From a virus, in the IMG/VR virus record IMGVR_UViG_3300030389_001864, positions 1-35,661 of that record: 35,661 bases of DNA; one strand, given 5' to 3'. The notes under the pieces were generated by a model. The model searched no databases. It was given only the letters and a program-made list of their open reading frames with translations, and had not been told where the DNA came from. Positions 6,281 through 15,545 of the stretch are shown here, piece by piece. Both the position numbers and the translations under genes were made by a program. Numbering within the stretch: the first letter of the stretch is position 1; every line of letters begins with the position of its first letter.

Positions 6281-8436
6281 TATTGACTTATGTTGCCTAC
6301 TTTTTGTGCCTTAGAAGCATCAAATCTTCGTTTTTTCTGTGTCCCTTGTTGGTTTTGTTGACCTCTAGTTCTGATGTTTACAACGTCATTTCTGACTAAA
6401 GAATCTCTGTAAGTTCTTCTCATTTCATTTTGCAGGTTTTTTAGACCAGAGACATAAGTTCCAAATGCCAAATCTTTGACATCAGGATCTCCCACAATAC
6501 GGTCAATAATGACAACCTCAGTACCTGTCAGGTTTGCCCCTGCTTGTGCAATCTCTCTTTGGTAATAACTCTTTAACAATGCGTGTAACTGTCTTACTTT
6601 TTTACCTGCTTCAGTAACACTAATTTTTGCTTGGACGGGTTGTGCTTCTGCTATATCAATAAGTTGTTCTATCAAACCTTTATTTGATTCTTTGTAAGAG
6701 ACCAACCTTTTGTAATCATCATCCATAAGATCGTAATAGGCAGGATTTGAATCTGGATTACCCATGATCTTCATATAACCACCTATAAAAGTATTAAAAT
6801 TTTCAAACACTTTTAATATTTTTTCTTTAGACATTGATTCACCAAACTCACCCACTTGATTACCTACAAGTTTTACAGTTCTCAAACGTCTAAGTTCATC
6901 TTGAGATAATCTGTTTTTAGCTAGGGCAGCATCGTAAGCAAGTCTTGCTTCTTCTTTTTGTTGTTTGAGTCTCTTATCATCTAATTCCAAACCTGCAATG
7001 GTGGTTTGACGTTCAAACAATCTGTCTGCTTCTGCATACAGTTCTGCTTTTCTTTGTGCCAAAATTTCATTCTGTGTAAGCAAAGAAGTCCTCTGTCTTT
7101 CTAACTGCTCTTTCTGGATAGCAAGGTCATCATCGATTGCTTTGTTAATAATATTTAGTGCAAAGTTGGGTGTGCCTGTCATTGCACTAGCATAAGCTCC
7201 CAAACCTGCAGCAATGGCTGCAAGAAACTTACGTCCAGTGTCTTCTTTGCCAAAAAAAGGTTGGATCTTACCCTCTGAGATCTGCAGTAATTTTTCGTTG
7301 TTTGCTTTGATTTCTTCATTAATGTCTTGGAGTGCAGTCACATCAAGACCATCCTCAAACATGAACTCAGTTTCTGCGATTTCAATCACTGCATTCGCAG
7401 CATCCTCATCCTCAATGATCTGCTTAACACCTGACTCATTTGTGACTTTGGTTACAGTAGTGTCTTCAGTTGTGTCAGTTGGTGTTGTAGTTGGCGAGAC
7501 TGCAGGTTTTTGAAGATCAGTGGCTTCTCTTATAGCTATATCTGCTATTTGTTCTGGTACTGCACCACCTTGAGTGGGATCAGGACCTCCAGGTAATATA
7601 AAGTTTTTGACACCATCTATAGTTTTATCAATCAGTGTTTGATCAACATCTTTTTTTTGTTCTTCTGGCAGATTTTTTATAACCTCATTGACTGCCTTCT
7701 TAATATTTTCATTTTCAGTAAAAGGTGGAGTAAACCCCAGTGTTTCTACTGCATTATTAAATGATGCTTTTGCTTCTGTCTGTAAACCTGACATTTCTTC
7801 AGATGACCTATACATAAGATCACCATCTTTACTAAGGGCATAGGGTAATCCTAAAGTGTAGAGTGTATTTTCAAAAACGTAGGTTGTTACAGGATCAGTC
7901 AATCCAATAAAGGTCTGGTCTGAACCAAGTAAAGGTCTTAAACCTGCACCTGGAAACTGTGTCTTTTTACTCTCTGCGGTATCTGTAGCAACAATTTCAC
8001 CCTGACCTTCAAGCACCGTAGAAGGAGTAAGATCTGTTTGGTTTACTGTCTCAGCAACTGGTTCAGGTTGTAAGTTTTGTTGCAATGCAGACTTAATCGA
8101 TTCATCTGTAAGTTCTAGGGTGTCCAAGTCTTGTTGGACAGTGTTTCTGACTATGGGTCTTTGTCTTGGGATGGGTTGTCTGTCAATCTTTGTCTCCTGC
8201 ACAATATCTGCAGGTTTCAGGTCCATTGCAGTCTGGGGTTCAGTCTGTGGCTGAGTATCAGTCGCATCTACTACCTTTCCATCCTCTACAATAATAAATC
8301 TGGGAATGTTACGAGCAGACTCTGCACCTGTGCTCTGTACCAGATTTAAAAGAGATGTCTGGATTCCTCGTTTATTCAAAGTCTGCAGGATTTGATTGCC
8401 TGTCTGCCCACTTACATCAACAATTTCCTGTGCCAT
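6280..8436 (-). CDS. Internal virion (ejection) protein, 718 aa
   Basis: The second of three long proteins behind the tail nozzle. The N-terminal ~350 residues are acidic, T/Q/P-rich and probably disordered. A hydrophobic small-residue segment (FLAAIAAGLGAYASAMTG) lies near residue 405. Long charged helices follow (NEILAQRKAELYAEADRLFE), and the tail is basic. The pattern fits podovirus internal proteins released into the host envelope. No enzyme motif is seen. It ends one nt into the next gene and follows the 618-aa gene after nine nt, consistent with joint expression. Confidence 0.65.
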   Translation of the reverse strand: MAQEIVDVSGQTGNQILQTLNKRGIQTSLLNLVQSTGAESARNIPRFIIVEDGKVVDATDTQPQTEPQTAMDLKPADIVQETKIDRQPIPRQRPIVRNTVQQDLDTLELTDESIKSALQQNLQPEPVAETVNQTDLTPSTVLEGQGEIVATDTAESKKTQFPGAGLRPLLGSDQTFIGLTDPVTTYVFENTLYTLGLPYALSKDGDLMYRSSEEMSGLQTEAKASFNNAVETLGFTPPFTENENIKKAVNEVIKNLPEEQKKDVDQTLIDKTIDGVKNFILPGGPDPTQGGAVPEQIADIAIREATDLQKPAVSPTTTPTDTTEDTTVTKVTNESGVKQIIEDEDAANAVIEIAETEFMFEDGLDVTALQDINEEIKANNEKLLQISEGKIQPFFGKEDTGRKFLAAIAAGLGAYASAMTGTPNFALNIINKAIDDDLAIQKEQLERQRTSLLTQNEILAQRKAELYAEADRLFERQTTIAGLELDDKRLKQQKEEARLAYDAALAKNRLSQDELRRLRTVKLVGNQVGEFGESMSKEKILKVFENFNTFIGGYMKIMGNPDSNPAYYDLMDDDYKRLVSYKESNKGLIEQLIDIAEAQPVQAKISVTEAGKKVRQLHALLKSYYQREIAQAGANLTGTEVVIIDRIVGDPDVKDLAFGTYVSGLKNLQNEMRRTYRDSLVRNDVVNIRTRGQQNQQGTQKKRRFDASKAQKVGNISQ

Positions 8437-8445
8437 GTTTTTCCC

Positions 8446-10302
8446 TTACAATAGACCTGCGATAAATGTTGACATTCCTGAAATATATGCAGCCCTTTCT
8501 GCAGAATCTGCAGCATATCTGGATGCTCCTGCACTCATTTTTGCAATCTCTAATTGAACATCAGCATTTAACTGTGCAATTTTTTCTGCTGACTCAATCC
8601 CCAACTTTGCAAGTGCAGTTCTAACATCTGCATCCATCTCTGCGAGATCGATCTTTACTTCCAAACCTTCCAAAGCCATTTGGCCTTGGTACGCAGCCAA
8701 ACCTAAAGCATCATCGAGTGCTCTGGACCTGAGTGCTAATTCTGCATTTGCTTTAGAAAGGGTGATGTCTTTCTCTAGGTTTGCTAATGCCACTGCAACG
8801 TCTATCCTGCCCTGTGCAAGTGCTCTCTGTCTCCGGGTGTCAAGGTTTGCCAACTCCACATCTCTGTCCAGACTAGCCTGAGTGATCACCCTCTGTAGGT
8901 TGGCTTGTTGGATGGAGAGGTTACGGACCTGATCCAGATCTGCTTGCTTAAATGCTTCTTGCTTCTTGGTCTCCAAGTTGACCATGGCAATCTGCAATTC
9001 CCGATCTCCTTGTTGCTTGTAAAGTTGAACCAGACGGTTCTCTGCATCAATCTGTTCTCTGGATCTGAGTTCTGCAGCCTGTCCTGAGAGGACTTGTGAG
9101 GTCTCTGCAAAGATGTTTCTGATCTGTCTTAGCTTGGCAGGGTCTGCAGTTCCTGCAGTTGCCCCCAGAAGACTTCTCAGGTTCTCTTCTGTGGCACGTT
9201 TAAGTTGTTGTTCTGCTACTGAAGATGCTTCTCCTCTAATTCTTCTTAATATATAATCTGCATATACTTCCTCACCTTCTACTACCTTATCAATTAAGTC
9301 CCTGTTTAGTTCTCCAACCTGCTCTAAAACTACTCTATCAGGAGCACCCACCTCACCTACTGCAACCTGATCTGCAGGAGCAACCTTACCTACTGTTGGT
9401 GCAGTTGCATCATCTACAGGGGCAGCCTGGATTGCAGTTCTAGCAAAGGCATCCACTTCTTCTGGAGTCAGAGTGAACCGTGCTTCTCTGACTGCAGTCT
9501 GCAACATAGAACCAAAGATGTTTCTCTGAGTGTCTTCACTGAGCCTATTGTAGTTTCCTAAACCTTGTGAGATCTGGTCATAAGTCAGGTTCTGAAGTGC
9601 AGTCTGGTCTAAGTTCTGAAATGCCCTGCCAATGTCATCAGACAGATTTTTGGTCTGCAGTTTAGATTCTTCAAAGGCAAGGATTTTCTTTTCGTCAAAC
9701 TTCTTCCTGACTTCATCTTCAGGTAAATCTGCAAAGGAAAATTTATCTGGTTCTTGGAGCTTTAAGGTATCGAACTCTTGGTCTGTAGTGAGGGTATCAA
9801 ATGCAGTTTCAAGTTGTGCTCTTTGAGTATCAATCCGTTGATTAGCAAGATCTGCATCTGCTTGAGATGAGTATTCTCTGCCTAACTTGTCGTAGTATTT
9901 GGGAGGTGGAGGTGGAGGGGGTCTGCGACTTTCAGAACTGTCACCTCCAGTATTTAAAGGTCTGCCAGTTACTGGATCAATTCCACGCTTAGATACTGTT
10001 TCAAAAGCATCATCTGCTCTTTGTTTTGCTTTTGCATCTTTTACTGATTGAGAATCTGGAGCTTGTGATTTTTCCTGTTCTTCACTTTCATCATCAACAT
10101 CATAACTCCGAATCGGCCCCCCACCTACTCCAAACCCCTGAGTTCCAGGGATGGGTTCTCCAGACCCTCCTGCATCACGGAGCATCTGTGCTTCACCAGG
10201 ATTGATAAAGGCCAGACCCTCACCTCTGGTTTGTTGTAGGAGTCTTGCAAGTCTCAGAAGTTCATCGTCTGTGAGACCACCGGGGTTCATTGGATTCATC
10301 AT
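8446..10302 (-). CDS. Internal virion protein with poly-proline and long helical repeats, 618 aa
   Basis: The N-terminal 130 residues are glycine-rich and acidic, and end in a seven-proline run (RRPPPPPPPKYY). Around 295-340 a short motif repeats (VGKVAPADQVAVGEVGAPDR). From about 345 to 600 the protein is one long A/L/D/R/Q-rich helix with recurring LANLD-type units, ending in a small-residue helix (AAYISGMSTFIAGLL). This is typical of podovirus internal core proteins. It overlaps the nozzle gene's end by four nt. Confidence 0.65.
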   Translation of the reverse strand: MMNPMNPGGLTDDELLRLARLLQQTRGEGLAFINPGEAQMLRDAGGSGEPIPGTQGFGVGGGPIRSYDVDDESEEQEKSQAPDSQSVKDAKAKQRADDAFETVSKRGIDPVTGRPLNTGGDSSESRRPPPPPPPKYYDKLGREYSSQADADLANQRIDTQRAQLETAFDTLTTDQEFDTLKLQEPDKFSFADLPEDEVRKKFDEKKILAFEESKLQTKNLSDDIGRAFQNLDQTALQNLTYDQISQGLGNYNRLSEDTQRNIFGSMLQTAVREARFTLTPEEVDAFARTAIQAAPVDDATAPTVGKVAPADQVAVGEVGAPDRVVLEQVGELNRDLIDKVVEGEEVYADYILRRIRGEASSVAEQQLKRATEENLRSLLGATAGTADPAKLRQIRNIFAETSQVLSGQAAELRSREQIDAENRLVQLYKQQGDRELQIAMVNLETKKQEAFKQADLDQVRNLSIQQANLQRVITQASLDRDVELANLDTRRQRALAQGRIDVAVALANLEKDITLSKANAELALRSRALDDALGLAAYQGQMALEGLEVKIDLAEMDADVRTALAKLGIESAEKIAQLNADVQLEIAKMSAGASRYAADSAERAAYISGMSTFIAGLL

Positions 10303-13301
10303 ACTAATTTTTGTTGTGGTAGTTTCATGCCTGTGTCTCTGAGACCCACCTCCAACATCATATTGGAGACACTGTAGGACTGACCCACTTCAGGCTTTGC
10401 AGTCGCAGAGTCTTCTGTGTCCTCTATGGTAAATCTCAAGCACTCACATTTCTGTTTGCCCAAGTGCATTCTGAACTGGTATACCCCGTTTGCTAGATCT
10501 CCACTACTACCTGATGCAAAGGTCTGTGATGCAAAGGGGTTCTCCTCTGCAAACTTAGTCAGGAAGAGGTCACGGGAGTAGTTAAACGTGTGTGTCTCTC
10601 GAAAGAACGGTTCAAAGTCATACCCCACTTGGACCTTGAGGATATGGTCTGACTGATACTCTCCTAAGACAAATGCCTTACGGACCCTCTGCAGACCCTG
10701 TACTGCATCAGTCTTCAACCATGAGGTTGTAAGTTTGAGAGGATAGAAAGCACCGTCATCTGTGTAGGCAGACGATTGCTCCCACACAGACCCGTCTGTT
10801 CTGAGATAAGTGTAGTTTCCTGTCTTCTGCCAGACCGTTGCTCCATTGCCTTGGTGTGAGGTGAATATGGAGTATTTGTTGTAATAGTAGTCATAGCAGA
10901 TGGTGTCACCATTACTGCAGAGGAACCTGACCTGATTCACATCCTGCAGGAGATCTGCAGAGGTGATGATGTTGGAGTTGAACCTCTCCACAGGTGCTCC
11001 AATGTAGACAGTCTCCAGAGAACGATTGAGCAGATAGATCCCTTTGTTGGACTTAAACAGGATGCCTTGAGGGATCAAGACTATAGATCTGGGGTCCACA
11101 CACCCTGCATCTGAGGTGATCAGTTGTGCATCACTAAAATCATTGTTATCCCCGGTGGGTGTAGGTCCATTACCTGTGATGAGAAAGATCCTGTTATCCT
11201 CAAAGAGAATCAGTTTCTCGTCCATTTGCTGAATACCAGTAATGGACTTTGCTTCGTTGACTGTAATCTTGAACGAGTCATTGAACTCAATAGCACTGTC
11301 ACCCAATCTCTGTTTAGAGAAATACAGAACCTGTGGATCTTCTGAGGAGACCACAAACATCCTGTTTTTAAACGTACCCAGAACAGACTGAGCAGGAGGT
11401 GCAATGTTGTCCAGAACCCCTCCGTTGGTATAGAGAGACTCTAGACCAATCAGATTTGCATCAGTGATTGATGAATCCACAAAGGTCACTGTGTCTGCAG
11501 ACTCATCATTGGAGACAGACCCCACCTTGAAATACAGAGTCCCGTTGTTAGTGGTCCTGTAAATCTCCACATCCACTGCACTGTGATCTGTAATCCTGAG
11601 TGTGGGTATTGTCAGTGTGTTCTTGGAGGTGCTTCCTGTGGTGGTTTGTTGGACTCCAGAGGATGGTGCAGATCTGTGTATCCTGCCATTTGCATCTGTG
11701 AAGACATAGATCACTTTGTAACTGTATGTTCCTGCAGCCAGTGACCCACTGGACGTTGCAGTTGCACAGGACACGTTCTCAGGAAAGATGTGGAATCCTA
11801 ACTCTGCAATTTCTTGGGTGTCATACAGAGATGTGAATCCTCCACCAGTGAGCAGAGACTTACCCAACTGCTTCGTCAAGAAGGTTCTGTTACCCTCAAA
11901 GTCCACAGATAATCGAGATATACCTTTCAGACTGTAGACGTTGTTTCCTGTACTGGTCAGTCTGGTCTGTACTTGTGCAGGACATTCAAAGATCCCTGAT
12001 GCAGTGTTCAAAATACTTGTGGTTACACCACGGGTCAGGTGTGCTCCTGCTAAACCCTGTTTGTACTTTGCGAGTACCAGACCTGAAGAGTCGATGAGGA
12101 AGTATGTAGGTTGCAGAACACTCTCATGAATCACCCACAGATAGGTGGTACTAGAGAACTGGAAAGGTCTGGAAACCAATCCTACTGACCTCATGACCAC
12201 TGTGGCAGAAGTGATCGAGTTTGAGGTGGTGGTGTAAGTCCTCTTGTTCAGTAGATGATCATAGGTATTAGAGTCATCATGCTCGTAATACACCTCCAAA
12301 GTAGAAGCATCAGACAGGATCATGGAGATCCGATTGATCTTGGTAGAATCTGCAGAGGTGGTGGACCCATCTGTGGTCAGATCCTCATTGAGATGAAAGA
12401 CCTTCAGACCTGTTCCAGAAGTGCTTTTACCAAATGCCACATAGATGTCTGTGTCTATAGTTTTGTCTGCAGTGATGGTGAGAGAGTCCTCTGCCTGTGC
12501 AGAGATTGTAATCTGATCAGGAAAACCTGTAGACAGTGAACCCCTGGCTGCAGAAGAATCTATGTAACAGACCTTAACTGTGTTTGAGGTGTCTGCATAA
12601 GCCATGACACAGGAGTCAATTGTGGTGTCATACTTCACCACATCAAACAGAAATGAGGTAGTATTGATGTCAGATGCAATAGTGACGATAGACCCCAAAC
12701 TTGTAGGTTGCTCCACATTGATCTGTCTGGCAGCAAGTTTCTCTACACCTGTGTCTGTGTCTGCATAGAATATCGTGATGTTCTTTCCTTGAGAAACCAC
12801 TCTGGGACTTCTGCCATTGTTATCTACCAGTGCATCCTCTAATACCACTACACCATTGTCTGAGTCCAAGACACTGCAACGTACTCCTCCAGAGGTGTCC
12901 TCCCAAGCATAGACGATGATGTTCTCACTGAGAGCACAATCGACTGCACTTTGCTGATTCTCATTTCTGATGAGGTCTGTAGAGGTTGCATCTACTGATC
13001 TGAACCCTCCACGGTCCACCCACTTGGTCAGACCTGAAGCATACGAATAGAGTTTGTTGGAACCAAAGACCAGGAGTTCATCCTCCAAGGATGTCAGTGC
13101 TTCTCCAGTGGGGAGTGTGGACCCATCTACCAACTCTGTACCCAGAGCAGAATAGCCAAACCTCTTCTCCACAGATTTGCCCTTGGTGAAGACTGCATTC
13201 TCCAGTTCTACCAGTTTGGAAGAGAGAACTAACTTCTCATCTGTCTTGGTGTCTAAAGACCCAGAGAGGTCAATTGGGACGAGTGCTTTTTGGAGTGGCA
13301 T
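10299..13301 (-). CDS. Large tail nozzle/stabilisation protein (gp12-like), 1000 aa
   Basis: The N-terminus carries the pattern usual for podovirus tail-nozzle proteins: a short start followed by LENAVFTKGKSVEKRFGYSA. A fibronectin-III-like segment lies at about 515-620 (AGTYSYKVIYVFTDANGRIH). A beta-propeller-like region follows at about 640-900 (LGTFKNRMFVVSSEDP and EKLILFEDNRIFLITGNG). It would form the distal tube under the portal and adaptor, and its place just before the ejection proteins agrees. The family call is from architecture, not alignment. Its first 32 nt overlap the small coiled-coil gene upstream. Confidence 0.65.
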   Translation of the reverse strand: MPLQKALVPIDLSGSLDTKTDEKLVLSSKLVELENAVFTKGKSVEKRFGYSALGTELVDGSTLPTGEALTSLEDELLVFGSNKLYSYASGLTKWVDRGGFRSVDATSTDLIRNENQQSAVDCALSENIIVYAWEDTSGGVRCSVLDSDNGVVVLEDALVDNNGRSPRVVSQGKNITIFYADTDTGVEKLAARQINVEQPTSLGSIVTIASDINTTSFLFDVVKYDTTIDSCVMAYADTSNTVKVCYIDSSAARGSLSTGFPDQITISAQAEDSLTITADKTIDTDIYVAFGKSTSGTGLKVFHLNEDLTTDGSTTSADSTKINRISMILSDASTLEVYYEHDDSNTYDHLLNKRTYTTTSNSITSATVVMRSVGLVSRPFQFSSTTYLWVIHESVLQPTYFLIDSSGLVLAKYKQGLAGAHLTRGVTTSILNTASGIFECPAQVQTRLTSTGNNVYSLKGISRLSVDFEGNRTFLTKQLGKSLLTGGGFTSLYDTQEIAELGFHIFPENVSCATATSSGSLAAGTYSYKVIYVFTDANGRIHRSAPSSGVQQTTTGSTSKNTLTIPTLRITDHSAVDVEIYRTTNNGTLYFKVGSVSNDESADTVTFVDSSITDANLIGLESLYTNGGVLDNIAPPAQSVLGTFKNRMFVVSSEDPQVLYFSKQRLGDSAIEFNDSFKITVNEAKSITGIQQMDEKLILFEDNRIFLITGNGPTPTGDNNDFSDAQLITSDAGCVDPRSIVLIPQGILFKSNKGIYLLNRSLETVYIGAPVERFNSNIITSADLLQDVNQVRFLCSNGDTICYDYYYNKYSIFTSHQGNGATVWQKTGNYTYLRTDGSVWEQSSAYTDDGAFYPLKLTTSWLKTDAVQGLQRVRKAFVLGEYQSDHILKVQVGYDFEPFFRETHTFNYSRDLFLTKFAEENPFASQTFASGSSGDLANGVYQFRMHLGKQKCECLRFTIEDTEDSATAKPEVGQSYSVSNMMLEVGLRDTGMKLPQQKLV

Positions 13302-13428
13302 TCTTAGAGTTATCTAAATCCAATAGGGCTTGTCTGTAACCTAACAACCGTTGTTGTTCTACTGAGAAATGGTTTAACTTTTCCTGGATTTGTATTAACT
13401 CTTGGTCTATCTCTTTTAACGTCTTCAT
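13270..13428 (-). CDS. 52-aa coiled-coil protein before the nozzle gene
   Basis: The ORF starts at ATG 13428, directly after the TAG of the fibre chaperone gene, and stops at TGA 13270-13272, inside the start of the nozzle gene. The helical product (it begins MKTLKEIDQELIQIQEK) is mostly a coiled coil with a polar tail. Small coiled-coil proteins of this kind occur between tail genes in related phages, but the function is unknown to me. It fills a gap that would otherwise be 127 nt. Confidence 0.65.
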   Translation of the reverse strand: MKTLKEIDQELIQIQEKLNHFSVEQQRLLGYRQALLDLDNSKNATPKSTRPN

Positions 13429-13722
13429 CTAAGGCTTTGGATATTTGTCTTTTACTGCTTTAATTTTAGCTTTCCAGCCATCCATATCGTGATAAATTTG
13501 GTCAAGCTGTTCAGGAATTGGGTCGTAAGATTCGGCACGGTCTCGTTGGTATTGATTTGCTTCGTATTCTGCTAATGCAGAATTAAAATCAGATTCCGAA
13601 CATTTTTTAGTATCTTTGACCCAAATAATGTCGAAAAATGATTCAGAATTTGGTGGAACGATATACTCATCACAATTCAATATTGTCTCTAATATGTAAC
13701 TAATTTTTTCCGCCTGATTCAT
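13429..13722 (-). CDS. Tail-fibre chaperone-like small protein (cassette C)
   Basis: This 97-aa acidic protein ends in PEQLDQIYHDMDGWKAKIKA followed by VKDKYPKP. The pattern of D-W-K, a spacer and KYPK also closes the protein at 15205-15543. Small proteins with this C-terminus follow tail-fibre genes in many phages and are thought to assist fibre assembly. The start overlaps the stop of the fibre gene 13719-14270 by four nt. The N-terminal half (EKISYILETILNCDEYIVPP) is unlike the other chaperones. Confidence 0.6.
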   Translation of the reverse strand: MNQAEKISYILETILNCDEYIVPPNSESFFDIIWVKDTKKCSESDFNSALAEYEANQYQRDRAESYDPIPEQLDQIYHDMDGWKAKIKAVKDKYPKP

Positions 13723-14270
13723 TGTTTAATCTCCATTGCTGTTATACGTATCGGTGTAGTAGTAGTTACATCCCATTGCCCGCTAGAGGTGTCATATCTT
13801 CCGCATCTGCAACTAATCACGATATCGTTAGTCCCATCACTTGTGTATTCTGCAAATGCGACTCCAGGTGCGCTTGAAAAGGAACCTGCTGAATTGTTAT
13901 GAGCTTCTGTCCCACCAGAAAAATAGAAATTTGGCGTACCAGATGCCCCTGATTGGGCAAAATTAAGACCGCATTTTGTTTTGCGACTTGTACCATTTGA
14001 TACGAGTACTGCTTTTCCACCAAGCGCCCAAGCTACAATCTTTGACCCATTTTGCGGACTTGAAAGAGTAAGAGTTGTTCCAAATGTGGACCCATCATCG
14101 GTAGCAATAACTCCAGATCCAGAGGTGTTTATAACAGAAACATATTGGATAACATGACCTGCAGGAAAAGTAACATCCGAATGCAAAGTAACCGCACTGG
14201 AACTAAGTGTTGCTAGGGTCTTAGTCGCTGAAGCATCTTTAATATTGTCTACTTGAAGGTCGCTAGGCAT
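13719..14270 (-). CDS. Tail-fibre/receptor-binding protein, cassette C
   Basis: This 183-aa protein begins with a segment shared with the fibre at 14600-15199: IKDASATKTLATLSSSAVTL here, against IKDKSGTKTLATLSSSAVTL there. After residue ~40 (FPAG) the two proteins diverge. The rest is a beta-rich, S/T/G-rich domain. A conserved virion-attachment end plus a variable tip suggests an alternative receptor-binding fibre. A chaperone-like gene follows with an ATGA overlap. Confidence 0.65.
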   Translation of the reverse strand: MPSDLQVDNIKDASATKTLATLSSSAVTLHSDVTFPAGHVIQYVSVINTSGSGVIATDDGSTFGTTLTLSSPQNGSKIVAWALGGKAVLVSNGTSRKTKCGLNFAQSGASGTPNFYFSGGTEAHNNSAGSFSSAPGVAFAEYTSDGTNDIVISCRCGRYDTSSGQWDVTTTTPIRITAMEIKQ

Positions 14271-14273
14271 GAT

Positions 14274-14597
14274 TTATTCTGGTTTAGTGGGAAATACTAT
14301 CTTACTAGGATCACTATTAGATGCAGGTAGGTCACGCAAATCCTGTCTGTATTTTTTCATTGCATCAGTAATATTTCTGTCGCTTAAAGCGTGAACGTCT
14401 GTTTCTGTTAATAGCTGATCTCTTTTAAAACGTACTTCATCAAATAACTGCTCATTAGTTTTAGGTGGATTGCTAAAAGTTCCATCTTCATTCTGAATCA
14501 TCCCACAACAAACATCATCTGATATTTCTGTTAATGTTGTGTCTGTTTCATACGTCTTAAAAACAACAATACTATTTTCAATCTTTGCGTATGCCAT
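14274..14597 (-). CDS. Tail-fibre assembly chaperone-like protein (cassette B)
   Basis: This 107-aa protein has a C-terminal half typical of phage tail assembly chaperone-like domains: VRFKRDQLLTETDVHALSDR, then YRQDLRDLP and VFPTKPE. The N-terminus (YAKIENSIVVFKTYETDTTL) is short and beta-like. It sits between the two paralogous fibre genes, two nt after the first and three before the second, and would assist folding or trimerisation of the fibre next to it. Confidence 0.7.
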   Translation of the reverse strand: MAYAKIENSIVVFKTYETDTTLTEISDDVCCGMIQNEDGTFSNPPKTNEQLFDEVRFKRDQLLTETDVHALSDRNITDAMKKYRQDLRDLPASNSDPSKIVFPTKPE

Positions 14598-14599
14598 TT

Positions 14600-15199
14600 T
14601 TATTTAAGTTTTGTTATTTTAACAATAGTATATATGCTAACTACTGATGCTCCAGTATTTTCTGGAGCAACACCTAAACCGATAGTTGTCTTTGCAGTAG
14701 CAGTAAAATGCTTGATTCTGTAAATATTATTTGAGGTTAATGTGACGATTACAGCACCGAAACTTCTAGTTTGTGTTGAATCACCAAATGCGCTTAATTC
14801 AGATGACCCAATACCATTACTAACATATGCCCCTGCGGTTTGATCCCACAAGCGAGCATGGTGACGGTCTACTGATAAACCAGGAGCAGAAAATTCAATT
14901 AAATAAGTCCCTGCCCCTATTGTAAATTGTTTATTCCCAGAATCTACTGATACAATGCTATCGTCATCTTTGATAACAGTGTTTAAGTCCCTATCTTGAT
15001 AACCATTCCCAGTAGAAGTACCACCATCTACATCTAAGGCTTTTTCATCACAAATTATAGCTACCGAAATAGCATTACCAGTACCACCAGCAGGGAAAAT
15101 TACTAAAGAATCTAAAGTAACTGCACTAGATGACAATGTTGCTAGAGTTTTAGTGCCAGATTTATCTTTAATTAAATCAGCTTTTATTTCAGAACTCAT
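14600..15199 (-). CDS. Tail-fibre/receptor-binding protein, cassette B
   Basis: This 199-aa protein has the same N-terminal ~40-residue attachment segment as the fibre at 13719-14270. It is followed by a different domain that looks like a jelly-roll of the C1q/TNF type found in fibres (QFTIGAGTYLIEFSAPGLSV, then NIYRIKHFTATAKTTIGLGV). The conserved segment is also recognisable in DNA. It is followed two nt later by a chaperone gene. Likely a receptor-binding tip; the receptor is unknown. Confidence 0.7.
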   Translation of the reverse strand: MSSEIKADLIKDKSGTKTLATLSSSAVTLDSLVIFPAGGTGNAISVAIICDEKALDVDGGTSTGNGYQDRDLNTVIKDDDSIVSVDSGNKQFTIGAGTYLIEFSAPGLSVDRHHARLWDQTAGAYVSNGIGSSELSAFGDSTQTRSFGAVIVTLTSNNIYRIKHFTATAKTTIGLGVAPENTGASVVSIYTIVKITKLK

Positions 15200-15204
15200 G
15201 ATGC

Positions 15205-15543
15205 CTACTCTTTAGGGTATTTTTTCTTGATTTCATCAACATTAGTTTTCCAAGCATCTAAACCTTTTTCTGTAATAAATTCTATTTGTTCTTCTGCAGA
15301 TCCATACTCTTTTAAACGTCTATCTTTGTAAGTTTCTACATAAGGTTCTGGTTTTTCTTCTTTTGGAGGATCTGGAATTTTAGTTGTCACCCATTTTGAT
15401 CCATCAAATTTACAAGTATGAGTTTTAGAATCAAAATCTGGAGGTTCTACATCAGTACAATTCCCAGGCATTAAATAACCACCACCTAGCGGATCTTTTT
15501 GTCTTTCTCTTGGTGATGCGTTGTCTTTGTTGTATGCAATCAT
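15205..15543 (-). CDS. Tail-fibre chaperone-like protein (cassette A)
   Basis: The 112-aa product has a G/P-rich N-terminus, a central proline/lysine/glutamate-rich linker (KIPDPPKEEKPEPY), and a C-terminal helix-rich segment with YKDRRLKEYGSAEEQ and DAWKTNVDEIKKKYPKE. That end resembles the end of the protein at 13429-13722. It directly follows the collar-type tail protein. The DNA here looks more AT-rich by eye than the flanking virion genes, suggesting acquisition with the fibre block. Confidence 0.6.
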   Translation of the reverse strand: MIAYNKDNASPRERQKDPLGGGYLMPGNCTDVEPPDFDSKTHTCKFDGSKWVTTKIPDPPKEEKPEPYVETYKDRRLKEYGSAEEQIEFITEKGLDAWKTNVDEIKKKYPKE

Positions 15544-15545
15544 TT

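Noticed and set aside
7214-7513. 99-aa plus-strand ORF opposite the 718-aa virion gene
   Set aside because: S/V-rich antisense frame of a coding region; no start context.
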